From Phytoactinopolyspora halotolerans (lineage in GTDB: Bacteria > Actinomycetota > Actinomycetes > Jiangellales > Jiangellaceae), in the NCBI RefSeq assembly GCF_010550675.1, contig NZ_JAAGOA010000002.1, forward strand, positions 186,001-250,000: DNA of 64,000 nucleotides, read 5' to 3'. A program made the position numbers and the translations under genes. This document shows positions 1-7,420 of this stretch, piece after piece. Each line of letters opens with the position of its first letter. The first letter of the stretch is position 1. Below the pieces are notes generated by a model, which saw nothing but the letters and a program-made list of their open reading frames with translations, made no database searches and was not told the DNA's origin.

Positions 1-172
1 ACTCGTCGTCGGTCTGGTCGTCCTGGTGCTGTGGCGGATGTGTGTGCGCCGCGTGCTCGGCGTGCCCGAACGCCTCGTCCGGGGTCGTGCCGAGCACCTG
101 CCGCAGCTCTCGGACGAGGGCGTCGAGCTCGAGCTCGTCGGCGCGTGTGTCTTCGGTCTCGTCGGAGCTCAC
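1..172 (-). CDS. Hypothetical acidic protein, N-terminal fragment
   Basis: The minus strand is open from a GTG at 172 to the window edge, giving 57 residues that begin MSSDETEDTRADELELD. A purine-rich AGAGGT sits 8 bases before the GTG and serves as the ribosome binding site. The visible part is very acidic, then His- and Gln-rich, with no recognisable domain. It points away from the PKS-like operon, so the 172-549 gap would be a divergent promoter region. The C-terminal part lies outside the window, so no function is proposed. The plus-strand ORF over the same bases (42-416) is Ser/Cys-rich and looks like an antisense shadow. Confidence 0.5.
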   Translation of the reverse strand, partial: MSSDETEDTRADELELDALVRELRQVLGTTPDEAFGHAEHAAHTHPPQHQDDQTDDE

Positions 173-549
173 GACCGAGTACCTCTTTCGCGTTGAGATG
201 AAGCGTTGGCTGGCCGCTTCGCTTCGTCTGCTCGCTTCAGCCGAATACAGCGAGCATATAGAATACCCGCCTTCGGCTGTGAATGCGCTGTGGGGCGCAA
301 GGCTATTGTCGATTTTCGGTCATCGGATATTCACCGACGTTGGATATAAGCGGCCGTCCTCGTCTCACGAACGCGGTCGCGCCGACTATGTGACGCGGCC
401 CACATTACTTTTCTGATCTTTCGTGTACGAATCCGCCCATCTGTCGGGTCTTGACTGTGTCCGCTCGCCGCGGGGCGATTCCACGACGGATGTCTCCCGC
501 GACGCATGAGGCCCGTGAAGGCCATGTCAACGCCCTGGAGGGGAAGAAG
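173..549. promoter_or_regulatory. Divergent leader region of the PKS-like operon
   Basis: This 377-base stretch has no convincing gene. It is clearly richer in A+T than its surroundings, especially 240-345, as expected of a promoter region. A 7-bp perfect inverted repeat, GCTCGCT (230-236) and AGCGAGC (249-255), is separated by 12 bases and could be an operator or a small hairpin. A loose promoter-like pair (TTGTCG near 306, TATTCA near 328) is possible but weak. No regulator gene is adjacent inside the window. Confidence 0.4.
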
Positions 550-957
550 ATGACGAAGACCCGAGACGACGTGCGCGACGCCGTGCGGGACGCGCTGGTC
601 GATGCGCTCGGTGTGGAAGAGGACGAGGTGACCCCCGGAGCCACCTTGATGGGTGACCTCGAGGCGGAGTCCATCGATCTGTTGGACATCCTGTTCCGGC
701 TGGAGCGGTCCCTGGGCGTCAAGATCACCGCTGCCGAGCTGGCCGAACACGTCCAGGGTGGGATCTCCGAGGAGGAGTTCGGCACCGAGGAAGGCGTCGT
801 GTCGGACGTCGGCCTGGCGCAGTTGGCGAAGGTCATGCCGCAGCTCGACGTCGAGGCGCTGCGCGGCAAGCTGCCGGCCGAGGAGGTCATGCAGCTGTTC
901 ACGGTGGATAACCTGGTCGAGCTGGTGCTCGTCCGCAGCGCCGCGGTCGCCGCATAA
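550..957 (+). CDS. Acyl carrier protein with C-terminal extension
   Basis: The 135-residue product carries growing acyl chains on a phosphopantetheine arm. The modification site is Ser41 in DLEAESIDLLD, followed by the usual helix of acidic and hydrophobic residues. The ATG at 550 is chosen because GGAGGGG lies just upstream at 538-544; an in-frame extension back to 451 has no ribosome site and no ACP-like sequence. Typical ACPs have about 80 residues, so residues from about 82 onward (including a Glu-rich EEEFGTEEG stretch and a second helical segment) are an unusual extension that could dock partner enzymes. It is the first gene of the operon and is followed 19 bases later by its own phosphopantetheinyl transferase. 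Confidence 0.9.
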   Translation: MTKTRDDVRDAVRDALVDALGVEEDEVTPGATLMGDLEAESIDLLDILFRLERSLGVKITAAELAEHVQGGISEEEFGTEEGVVSDVGLAQLAKVMPQLDVEALRGKLPAEEVMQLFTVDNLVELVLVRSAAVAA

Positions 958-976
958 CGTGCCCACGGCCGAGGCG

Positions 977-1384
977 ATGGATGTGCGCGTGGGCGTGGAC
1001 CTGGTCCAGGTGTCCCGGATGCGACGGCTGCTCGACGAACAACCCGCGGCGCAAGCCGAGCTGTTCACCCCGCGGGAGCTCGCCGCCTGTGGCACGGCGC
1101 GCAGCCGGTACGCCCGGCTCGCCGCACGATTCGCGGCGAAGGAAGCGGTGCTCAAGGCGTTCGGCACCGGGCTCGGGCCGCGGATGGCGTGGCATGACGT
1201 CGAGATCGTCAACGAGCCGTGGGGCAGACCCGTGGTGATCCTGCATGGAGAACGCATGCGGTCCCTGGCCGACCGGCTGACCGGCGCACCCGAGATCTCG
1301 ATGTCGCACACCGGCGACGTCGCGTTGGCACACGCCGTGATCGTGATGCGCCCGCGCCCGGTCGCCGCCCGGCCATCCCGCTGA
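977..1384 (+). CDS. acpS: Holo-ACP synthase (AcpS-type PPTase)
   Basis: This 135-residue enzyme would transfer phosphopantetheine from CoA to the Ser of the adjacent ACP. AcpS-family marks are VGVDLV with metal-binding Asp8, FTPREL near 30, RFAAKEAVLKAFGTG with Glu56, and the C-terminal ISMSHTGDVA with His111. The ATG at 977 fits the usual AcpS start; an in-frame GTG at 959 would add six residues. The small trimeric AcpS type normally serves fatty acid ACPs. A private copy beside the first ACP suggests that the housekeeping PPTase does not handle this over-long carrier, which is an inference. Confidence 0.9.
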   Translation: MDVRVGVDLVQVSRMRRLLDEQPAAQAELFTPRELAACGTARSRYARLAARFAAKEAVLKAFGTGLGPRMAWHDVEIVNEPWGRPVVILHGERMRSLADRLTGAPEISMSHTGDVALAHAVIVMRPRPVAARPSR

Positions 1385-1395
1385 TGAGGAGAGAC

Positions 1396-1872
1396 ATGCT
1401 CTTCCACCTGACCGATCGCATCCTCGACTATGAACCCGGGCGTTCGATCCGCGCCTGCAAGGTGACATCCCGGCTGGAGACCTACTGGCGCGAGACACCC
1501 TCGGGGATGAGCATGCCCCGGCCGCTCGTTCTGGAGACGTTGTGCCAGGCGGGCGCCTGGCTGGTGATGCTCCAGACCGACCTGGTCCGCCGTGCGGCGT
1601 TGCTGTCCGTCGGCGAGGTCCGGTTCATCCGGGACGTGCGCCCGGGTGACGTGCTGGTGGCCGACGCCACGGTTGAAGCGTCGTCGGATGAGATGGCGGT
1701 GTTGTCCGGCCAGGTGTCGGTCGACTCGCACCCGGTGATGACCGCGTCCGACCTGATGTGCGCACTGATCGAACCGGCGGAGCTCGATGATCCGGAGATC
1801 ACTCGTCGCCAGCTGGCCGCGCGCACCGATCGGCTCCGCACCGCCGAGCCGGTATCCGGGCGGCCGGGATGA
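1396..1872 (+). CDS. FabZ-like hotdog subunit lacking catalytic His (DH subunit 1)
   Basis: The 158-residue protein resembles the 3-hydroxyacyl-ACP dehydratase FabZ. Aligning the FabZ signature (H-F-P-x2-P-x2-P-G-V-L-x2-E) by eye places Pro35, Pro41, Leu44 and Glu47 correctly, but the catalytic His position is Glu33. Glu47 in VLETLCQAG is the second catalytic acid. The second half, LLSVGEVRFIRDVRPGDVL, is a normal hotdog strand pattern. GAGGAGA at 1387-1393 supports the ATG at 1396. The stop overlaps the next start (ATGA). It probably pairs with the His-containing hotdog protein at 3148 to form a heterodimeric dehydratase. Confidence 0.8.
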   Translation: MLFHLTDRILDYEPGRSIRACKVTSRLETYWRETPSGMSMPRPLVLETLCQAGAWLVMLQTDLVRRAALLSVGEVRFIRDVRPGDVLVADATVEASSDEMAVLSGQVSVDSHPVMTASDLMCALIEPAELDDPEITRRQLAARTDRLRTAEPVSGRPG

Positions 1873-3146
1873 GCGCGGCGACGCGACGCCGAGTGGTCGT
1901 CACGGGCATCGGAGCGGTGACGCCGCTGGGCAACGACGCACCGCAGACCTGGACGTCGTTGTTGGCCGGACGCAGCGGCGTCCGGGAGATCACGACCTTC
2001 GACGCGAGCACTTTTCCGGTGCGTATCGCCGGTCAGGTGACCGGTTTCGATGTGAAGGCGGCGATCCCCGATCGCCGGCATCGCCGGTACTTGTCCCGCG
2101 GCGCGGGCTACGGCGTCGCAGCCGCCGTCGAGGCGCTGCAGCAGGCCGGTGCGCTCGCCGGCACGGACCCGTACCGGCGTGGGGTCTCGGTCGGCGGCAC
2201 CGTGGGACGGGTCGGGCTGCAAGAGCTGGCCGACATGTCCTGGCAGCTGGAATCGACCGGCCACGCATCGATCTACCGCCAATCACCGGCCGAGGTTCTC
2301 ACCCGCGACCAGAACGTGGCGCCGGCGGTCATCGCCGAGATCGGTGACCTGCGCGGACCGTTCATCGCCGTCAGCACCGCGTGTGCCGGCTCCGCGCACG
2401 CCATCGGCGAGGCGTACCGGCGGATCGAGGAGGGCGACGCGGATCTCATGCTGGCCGGCGGTCACGACGCCCTCACCACCTGGATGGACGTCCTCGGATT
2501 CGCCCTGCTGGGAGCACTCACCACCGACGACGCCGACCAGCCCGGACGCGCCTGCAAACCGTTCGACGCGCGGCGCAACGGCTTCGTCCTCGGCGAGGGA
2601 GCGGTGATGGCCGTGCTCGAAGAGCGCGAACACGCTCTGGCCCGGAACGCGCCGATCCTGGCCGAGCTGGCCGGATACGCGTCCAGTCTGAACGCCTATC
2701 GGATCACCGACTCGCCGCCGGACGGTGGCGGCGCGATCTCCGCCATGCGTGATGCGGTCGCCGCGTCGGGCGTCGGCCCGGACGGGGTCGACTACATCGT
2801 GGCGCACGGCACCGGCACGCCTGGCAACGACGCCAGCGAGACCGTCGCGATCAAAGAGGTGTTCGGCGCCCACGCCTATGACCTCCTGGTGAGCTCGCCC
2901 AAGTCGATGGCGGGTCACCTGACGTCGGCGGCCGCGGGGCTGAATCTGCTCGCCGCACTGGGCGCCATCGAGCACGGCGTGGTGCCGCCGACGATCAACC
3001 TGGCCCAGCCCGATCCCAAACTCGACCTCGACTACGTCCCTGGTGCGGCGCGCCGTCGCGACGTCAGAGCCGTACTGGTCAACGCGTTCGCATTCGGCGG
3101 GACCAACGCCTGCTTCGTGGTGACGGCGCATACGAGGAGTGACTGA
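1869..3146 (+). CDS. Beta-ketoacyl-ACP synthase (KS alpha type)
   Basis: This 425-residue FabF/KS-alpha homologue catalyses decarboxylative condensation of malonyl-ACP with an acyl chain. The full Cys-His-His set is visible: Cys172 in VSTACAGSAHAIG, His313 in AHGTGTP and His350 in SMAGHLT, plus Lys345. The C-terminal NAFAFGGTNA motif is present. The start overlaps the preceding stop (ATGA at 1869). The most likely partner is the Cys-less homologue at 3567, two genes on, as in KS/CLF heterodimers of type II PKSs. It is one of three FabF-like genes in this operon, which is more than a simple FAS set. Confidence 0.92.
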   Translation: MSAATRRRVVVTGIGAVTPLGNDAPQTWTSLLAGRSGVREITTFDASTFPVRIAGQVTGFDVKAAIPDRRHRRYLSRGAGYGVAAAVEALQQAGALAGTDPYRRGVSVGGTVGRVGLQELADMSWQLESTGHASIYRQSPAEVLTRDQNVAPAVIAEIGDLRGPFIAVSTACAGSAHAIGEAYRRIEEGDADLMLAGGHDALTTWMDVLGFALLGALTTDDADQPGRACKPFDARRNGFVLGEGAVMAVLEEREHALARNAPILAELAGYASSLNAYRITDSPPDGGGAISAMRDAVAASGVGPDGVDYIVAHGTGTPGNDASETVAIKEVFGAHAYDLLVSSPKSMAGHLTSAAAGLNLLAALGAIEHGVVPPTINLAQPDPKLDLDYVPGAARRRDVRAVLVNAFAFGGTNACFVVTAHTRSD

Positions 3147-3147
3147 C

Positions 3148-3570
3148 GTGACGACAGAACTGGCCGAGGTGTTCGGGCTGGACCGGCTGCTTGAGCTGGA
3201 GCCCGGGCACGCCGCACGTGCCATCCGCAACGTGCCGTCGACGCTTCCCCTGCTGGCGACGCACTTTCCCCGGTTCCCCGTGCTGCCGGGGGTGCTGATC
3301 CTGGATGACCTGGCAGCGGTGGCGGCCCTGGTCCTCGCCGCGGAGACCGGGCCGGATCGGCGGTGGGAGCTCGCGGGAGCGGCCCGTGCCCGGTACCGGC
3401 ACTTCGTCCGCCCCGGCGACTCCGCGGAACTCGCCGTCACCCGGCAGGAGCGTACGAACGGCGCACCGGCAGACGGGACCGCGCGATTCTCCGGGACGGT
3501 CCGCGTGGAGGGCCGCACGGTCACCACGGTGGCGGAGCTGACGATGGTCCGAGCCGAGGAGGCCCCATGA
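3148..3570 (+). CDS. FabZ-like hotdog subunit with catalytic His (DH subunit 2)
   Basis: This 140-residue protein has the FabZ signature THFPRFPVLPGVLILDD: His39 is in the catalytic place and Asp53 stands where FabZ has Glu. The rest (RARYRHFVRPGD, then a strand with TARFSGTVRV) is a single hotdog fold. The GTG at 3148 is preceded by ACGAGGAG at 3133-3140; an in-frame GTG at 3139 is too close to that site. The stop overlaps the next ATG (3567). Together with the His-less subunit at 1396 it can form an active site with His from one chain and Glu from the other, as known for ApeI:ApeP and mycobacterial HadAB/HadBC pairs. Confidence 0.85.
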   Translation: MTTELAEVFGLDRLLELEPGHAARAIRNVPSTLPLLATHFPRFPVLPGVLILDDLAAVAALVLAAETGPDRRWELAGAARARYRHFVRPGDSAELAVTRQERTNGAPADGTARFSGTVRVEGRTVTTVAELTMVRAEEAP

Positions 3571-4856
3571 CGACGCAGACCGGCCGCCGGGTGGTGGTCA
3601 CGGGCATCGGGCTGCTGACCGGCCTTGGCGCGGGCCAGGCGGAGAACTGGCGGCGGATGACCGCCGGCGACACCGCGATCGGGCCGCTGCGCGGCTTCGA
3701 CCCGAGCTCGCTGCGGACCCGGATCGGCGCCGAGATCGTCGACTTCGACCCGTCGCTCTACGCCGCCCGCCGCACGCTGCGCAGCACCACCCGCGAGGAT
3801 CAACTGGCACTCGCCGGTGTCTCGCTCGCGGTCGAGGACAGCGGGCTCGACCTGGACCGGGTCGAGCCGGAGCGGCTCGCCGTCTTCCTCGGCGGCAACA
3901 AGGAGATCTCCAAGCCGCAGCACCTGATCGACGGCGCCCTCGCCGTGCGCGACGAGAACGGCCAGGCCAGCGAACGAGTGCTCGGCGAGCGGATGGAGTC
4001 CAGTTTCTACCCGCTGTTCTATGTCGACGGGCTGCAGGCGGCGGCGTTGTTCTACGTCTCCCAGCGGTACGGGGCCAAGGGCGCCAACGCCTACTTCCAC
4101 GGCACCGCCGATTCGGGCGCCACCGCGATCGGCCGGGCGTATCGCTCCATCCGCCGCGGCGAGTCCGACGTCGCCGTGGCGGGTGGCTTCGACGCCGCGG
4201 TCTCGTTCTGGGTGATGTCGAAGATGGACGGCCTCGGCGTGCTCAGCGACCGGAACGAGCTCGGGACCGGCGCGTTCCAGCCGTACGACAAGGAGCGCAC
4301 CGGCTCCGTGCTCGGTGAGGGCGCGGCCGTGGTGGTGCTGGAGGACGCCGAGGCGGCAGCGGCCCGGAGCGCCACGGTGTATGCCGAGATCGGCGGCGTG
4401 GGCTCGGCGTTCGACGTCGGAGCGATGGTGACGCCGGAGCCGTCGGGGGGTGCGCTCACCGCCTCGATCACGGCGGCGCTGCGCGAGGCCGGCGTGGACG
4501 GCGACGGACCGGACTACATCGCGACGCACGGATGCGCCACCCGGCTCGGCGACACCAGCGAATGCGTCGGCATCCGGGCGGCCCTGGGCGGCGCCGGCGA
4601 CCGGGTGATGGCCAGCAGCGTGAAGCCGGCCACAGGCCATCTGGTCGCGGCGGCCGGGGCGCTGAACGCGGCGGTCTGTGCGCTGGCGATCCATCACGGT
4701 GTGGTTCCGCCGACGCTGAACCTGCACGCGCCGGATCCCGAGTGCGACTTCGACTGGGTACCGGGCGAGGCACGGGAGGTTCCGGTGACCACGGCGCTGG
4801 CGTTGGCGCGTGGGCTTGAGGGGCAGAACGTCGCGCTTGCGTTGCGGGCGGTGTGA
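3567..4856 (+). CDS. Cys-less ketosynthase homologue (chain length factor-like)
   Basis: This 429-residue protein is clearly FabF-like but aligns without gaps to the KS active-site region with Ala181 in place of the nucleophilic Cys (HGTADSGATAIG). Both His motifs remain (THGCAT and ATGHLV). This is the state expected of a chain length factor/KS-beta that pairs with an active KS and sets chain length, although type II CLFs usually have Gln there. GAGGAGG at 3555-3561 and an ATGA overlap with the preceding gene fix the start. The C-terminal NAFAFGG motif of active KSs is replaced by ARGLEGQNVAL. The presumed partner is the KS at 1869. Confidence 0.85.
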   Translation: MTTQTGRRVVVTGIGLLTGLGAGQAENWRRMTAGDTAIGPLRGFDPSSLRTRIGAEIVDFDPSLYAARRTLRSTTREDQLALAGVSLAVEDSGLDLDRVEPERLAVFLGGNKEISKPQHLIDGALAVRDENGQASERVLGERMESSFYPLFYVDGLQAAALFYVSQRYGAKGANAYFHGTADSGATAIGRAYRSIRRGESDVAVAGGFDAAVSFWVMSKMDGLGVLSDRNELGTGAFQPYDKERTGSVLGEGAAVVVLEDAEAAAARSATVYAEIGGVGSAFDVGAMVTPEPSGGALTASITAALREAGVDGDGPDYIATHGCATRLGDTSECVGIRAALGGAGDRVMASSVKPATGHLVAAAGALNAAVCALAIHHGVVPPTLNLHAPDPECDFDWVPGEAREVPVTTALALARGLEGQNVALALRAV

Positions 4857-4872
4857 GCGCGGTGGCGGTTGA

Positions 4873-4982
4873 GGTGGGGAGGGAGGAATTCCCGGTCGCG
4901 CCCGCGACGAGGTCGTCGCCCAGGGGCTCCTCCCACGTCGATGCCCGAGCCTACCCTGACCGGGAATCCCTCCCTCCCCACC
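4873..4982. repeat. Structured inverted-repeat element, copy A
   Basis: This 110-bp element lies in the only large gap inside the PKS-like operon. Its 25-base arms (4873-4897 and 4958-4982) are complementary with one mismatch. The interior of about 60 bases is nearly the same as in copies at 48870-48975 (opposite orientation) and 55466-55625, including a CGAGGTCGTCG block and TGCCCGAGCCTACCCT. The outermost GGTGGGGAGG is shared, but the inner part of the arms differs between copies while remaining paired. Three bases downstream is TGTGGTCAC (4986-4994), as also found beside copy C. Confidence 0.85.
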
Positions 4983-5058
4983 TTCTGTGGTCACTTCGGC
5001 CGGACGCGAACGGCGATTCGACGACTCATCCCACCCGGCAAGAAGGAAGAGGTATGAC

Positions 5059-7413
5059 GTGAACGCGACAGTCAACGATGGAGCCGTCACGCGGGTGGCG
5101 GTGGTGGGCGTCGGGGCGGTGACCGGTCTGGGGCCGACCGCCGACGACCTGTGGTCCGGTGCCCGGGACGGCCGGGTGGCGATCGGGCCGGTGCAGGGAC
5201 TGGACTTGACGGACTTCTCCACGAAGGTCGGTGCGGAGGTACGGGACCTGCCGGAGGCGGGTCATCGATACCTGCGGCCCGGCGATTTTCGGGATCGGGT
5301 GTTCGAGTTGGCGCTGCACGCGGCGGACGAGGCGGTGGCGGGGACCGGCGCGGTGGTCGAAGCCGTCGGCACTGAGCGGTGTGGGGTCGTGTATGGGACG
5401 TGTAATGCGGGGCTGTTGTCTGGGCGGGAGTGGCTGGCGCGGCTTGACGCGGGTCGGGATCCGGACCCGCGGCTGGCGGCGATGATGCCGCCGCAGGCCC
5501 AGGCGGAAGCGATCGCCGGAGCGCTCGGTTGGGGCGGCCCGGTGCTGTCGGTGAACACGGCGTGCGCGTCCGGGGCGAACGCGATCGGGTGGGCCACCGA
5601 TCTGATCCGGTCCGGGCGGGCGGACGTCGTGCTGGCGGGCGGTGCGGACGCGTTCTCGGACGTGCTGTACGCGGGTTTCCACTCGCTGGAGGCGCTGTCG
5701 CCGGTTCCCGCCCGGCCGTATTCGGCGGAGCGGCAAGGGCTCTCACTCGGCGAGGGGGCGGCGTTCCTGGTGTTGGCGAGCGAAGCGGTGATCGGTGTGC
5801 AGGACGTCCGCGCCTGGGTGGGCGGGTATGGGTTGTCCGCGGACGGATATCACCCGACGGCGCCACGGCCCGACGGGTCGGGCGCGAGCCGGGCGATCGC
5901 CCAAGCGCTGCGGACGTCCGGACTGGTTCCGGAGGACGTCGGTTACGTCAACGGACACGGCACCGGAACGGAGAAGAACGACGCCGCCGAGACGCGAGCC
6001 ATTCGCAGTGCGCTCGGTGAGCATGCCGACACGGTTCCGGTGAGCAGCACCAAGTCGGTGATCGGGCATCTACTGGGCGCGGCCGGCGCGGCCGAGGCCG
6101 TGGTGACCGTGCGAGCGCTGGAGGAGCAGGTGGTTCCGCCCACGGCGTCGTACAGCGGTGCAGATCCGGATTGCGACCTGGATTATGTGCCGCTCGATCC
6201 CCGCCCGATGCGGAGTGACGTGGCGGTGTCGAACAACTTCGCCTTCGGCGGGTCGAACGCGAGTGTGGCATTCGTCCGCGCCGGGTCGGACCACCGGCCA
6301 CCGCGCCCGCAGCTGCATGACGTCGTGGTCAGCGGCATGGCGGTGCTCGGCCCGTTCGGAGAGGGCGCCGAAGCGGCGGAGGCGGCGGTGGCGGAGGGAG
6401 CGTCCGTCCCAGAGGGGCCGGATGGACGGGTGGCGACGATGGAGGTCGACCCCGAGCCGTACCTCACCCGCAAAGCGCGTCGCCGGATGGACCGGATGAC
6501 GGTGGCGGCGATCGTCGCGGCGGCGAAGGCGATGAACGACGCCGGGCTGGAGGCGGGGAGTGAGGACGCGAAGCAGACCGGCGTCATCGTCGGTACCTCC
6601 GCCGGCCCGGTCGAGTCGATGGCGCGGTTCACCCGCGGTGTGCTCTGCGACGGCGCCGCCGGCGCCGACCCCGCGGTCTTCCCGAACACCGTCTACAACC
6701 AGCCCGCGGGGCAGGTGGCGCAGCACCTTCACCTGCACGGGCCGACGTCGACCGTCTCCGTCGGGCATGCGTCCGGCGCGGCCGCCCTTTTGTACGGCTA
6801 CGAGCTGATCCGCACCGGCCGGGCGTCGTCGATCGTCTGCCTGGCCGTGGACGTCATCGACGAACTGGTGGTCAAGGCCTACGACGACCTCGGCCTGCTC
6901 TCCCACCGTTCCGGCGACGGCCGGTTCGCCCTCGCCGATGCGGCCGTGGCCGTCGTGCTGGAGTCGGCGAGCGGGGCGGCCGCCCGGCGCAGGCGAGCGC
7001 TGGCCGAGGTCACCGGCTACGGGTGCGCGTCCCGGGTGCGCCCCGGAGGCGTGCCGAGTGACGTCCGTGGCTCGGCGACGGAGCGCGCATCCCGCCAGGC
7101 CATCGAGACGGCGGGCATCGAGCCGGGCGACGTCACGGACATCTGGTCTGTGGCGTGCGGCCTCGAGATGGTCGACAGAGGCGAACGCGCGGCCATCGAT
7201 CGGCTGTTTCCGTCGTCAGGGGGTGCGCGGCCCCGGCTCCACCAGCCGAAGACGGTTCTGGGTGAACCGACCGGTGCGGCCGGGACCCTGCTGGCCGCGC
7301 TCGCCGCCCACGACCTCGCCGACCGGGCGGCCGGTGTGGCGCTGGTCAACGCGGTCTCGCTGGGTGGCACGGCCCTGTCCGTCGTCATGCGATCCGACCA
7401 CGACACCGAGTGA
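5059..7413 (+). CDS. Fused ketosynthase-chain length factor (KS-CLF) protein
   Basis: The 784-residue product holds two FabF-like domains in one chain. Residues about 10-410 are an active KS with Cys169 (NTACASGANAIG), His300 (GHGTGTE), Lys332 and His337 (VIGHLLG). Residues about 420-780 are a degenerate KS: the Cys position is His570 (SVGHASGAAAL), no HGTGT motif is visible, and the second His motif reads LGEPTGAAG. The GTG at 5059 follows AAGAAGGAAGAGG; earlier in-frame codons run back into the repeat. Natural KS-CLF partners are normally separate proteins, so this covalent pair is unusual. It may act on a different chain-length stage from the split pair at 1869/3567. Confidence 0.88.
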   Translation: MNATVNDGAVTRVAVVGVGAVTGLGPTADDLWSGARDGRVAIGPVQGLDLTDFSTKVGAEVRDLPEAGHRYLRPGDFRDRVFELALHAADEAVAGTGAVVEAVGTERCGVVYGTCNAGLLSGREWLARLDAGRDPDPRLAAMMPPQAQAEAIAGALGWGGPVLSVNTACASGANAIGWATDLIRSGRADVVLAGGADAFSDVLYAGFHSLEALSPVPARPYSAERQGLSLGEGAAFLVLASEAVIGVQDVRAWVGGYGLSADGYHPTAPRPDGSGASRAIAQALRTSGLVPEDVGYVNGHGTGTEKNDAAETRAIRSALGEHADTVPVSSTKSVIGHLLGAAGAAEAVVTVRALEEQVVPPTASYSGADPDCDLDYVPLDPRPMRSDVAVSNNFAFGGSNASVAFVRAGSDHRPPRPQLHDVVVSGMAVLGPFGEGAEAAEAAVAEGASVPEGPDGRVATMEVDPEPYLTRKARRRMDRMTVAAIVAAAKAMNDAGLEAGSEDAKQTGVIVGTSAGPVESMARFTRGVLCDGAAGADPAVFPNTVYNQPAGQVAQHLHLHGPTSTVSVGHASGAAALLYGYELIRTGRASSIVCLAVDVIDELVVKAYDDLGLLSHRSGDGRFALADAAVAVVLESASGAAARRRRALAEVTGYGCASRVRPGGVPSDVRGSATERASRQAIETAGIEPGDVTDIWSVACGLEMVDRGERAAIDRLFPSSGGARPRLHQPKTVLGEPTGAAGTLLAALAAHDLADRAAGVALVNAVSLGGTALSVVMRSDHDTE

Positions 7414-7420
7414 GGAAGCT

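Noticed and set aside
42-416. Plus-strand 124-codon frame at the window start
   Set aside because: It has no ribosome site, is Ser/Cys-rich and overlaps a better minus-strand start with AGAGGT at 172.
4873-4982. Interpretation of the three structured repeats as MITE transposons
   Set aside because: MITE ends keep the same sequence between copies. Here most of each arm changes with compensation and no target duplications are visible, so structure rather than transposition is favoured.
4853-5062. Small plus-strand ORF running through structured repeat A
   Set aside because: Its sequence is dictated by the repeat, and it has neither a suitable ribosome site nor a conserved protein pattern; the GTG at 5059 is the real next start.
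2283-5222. 979-codon open frame on the minus strand
   Set aside because: It runs opposite to four well-supported synthase genes, is Arg/Pro/His-rich with no domain, and results from the high-GC third codon positions of those genes.
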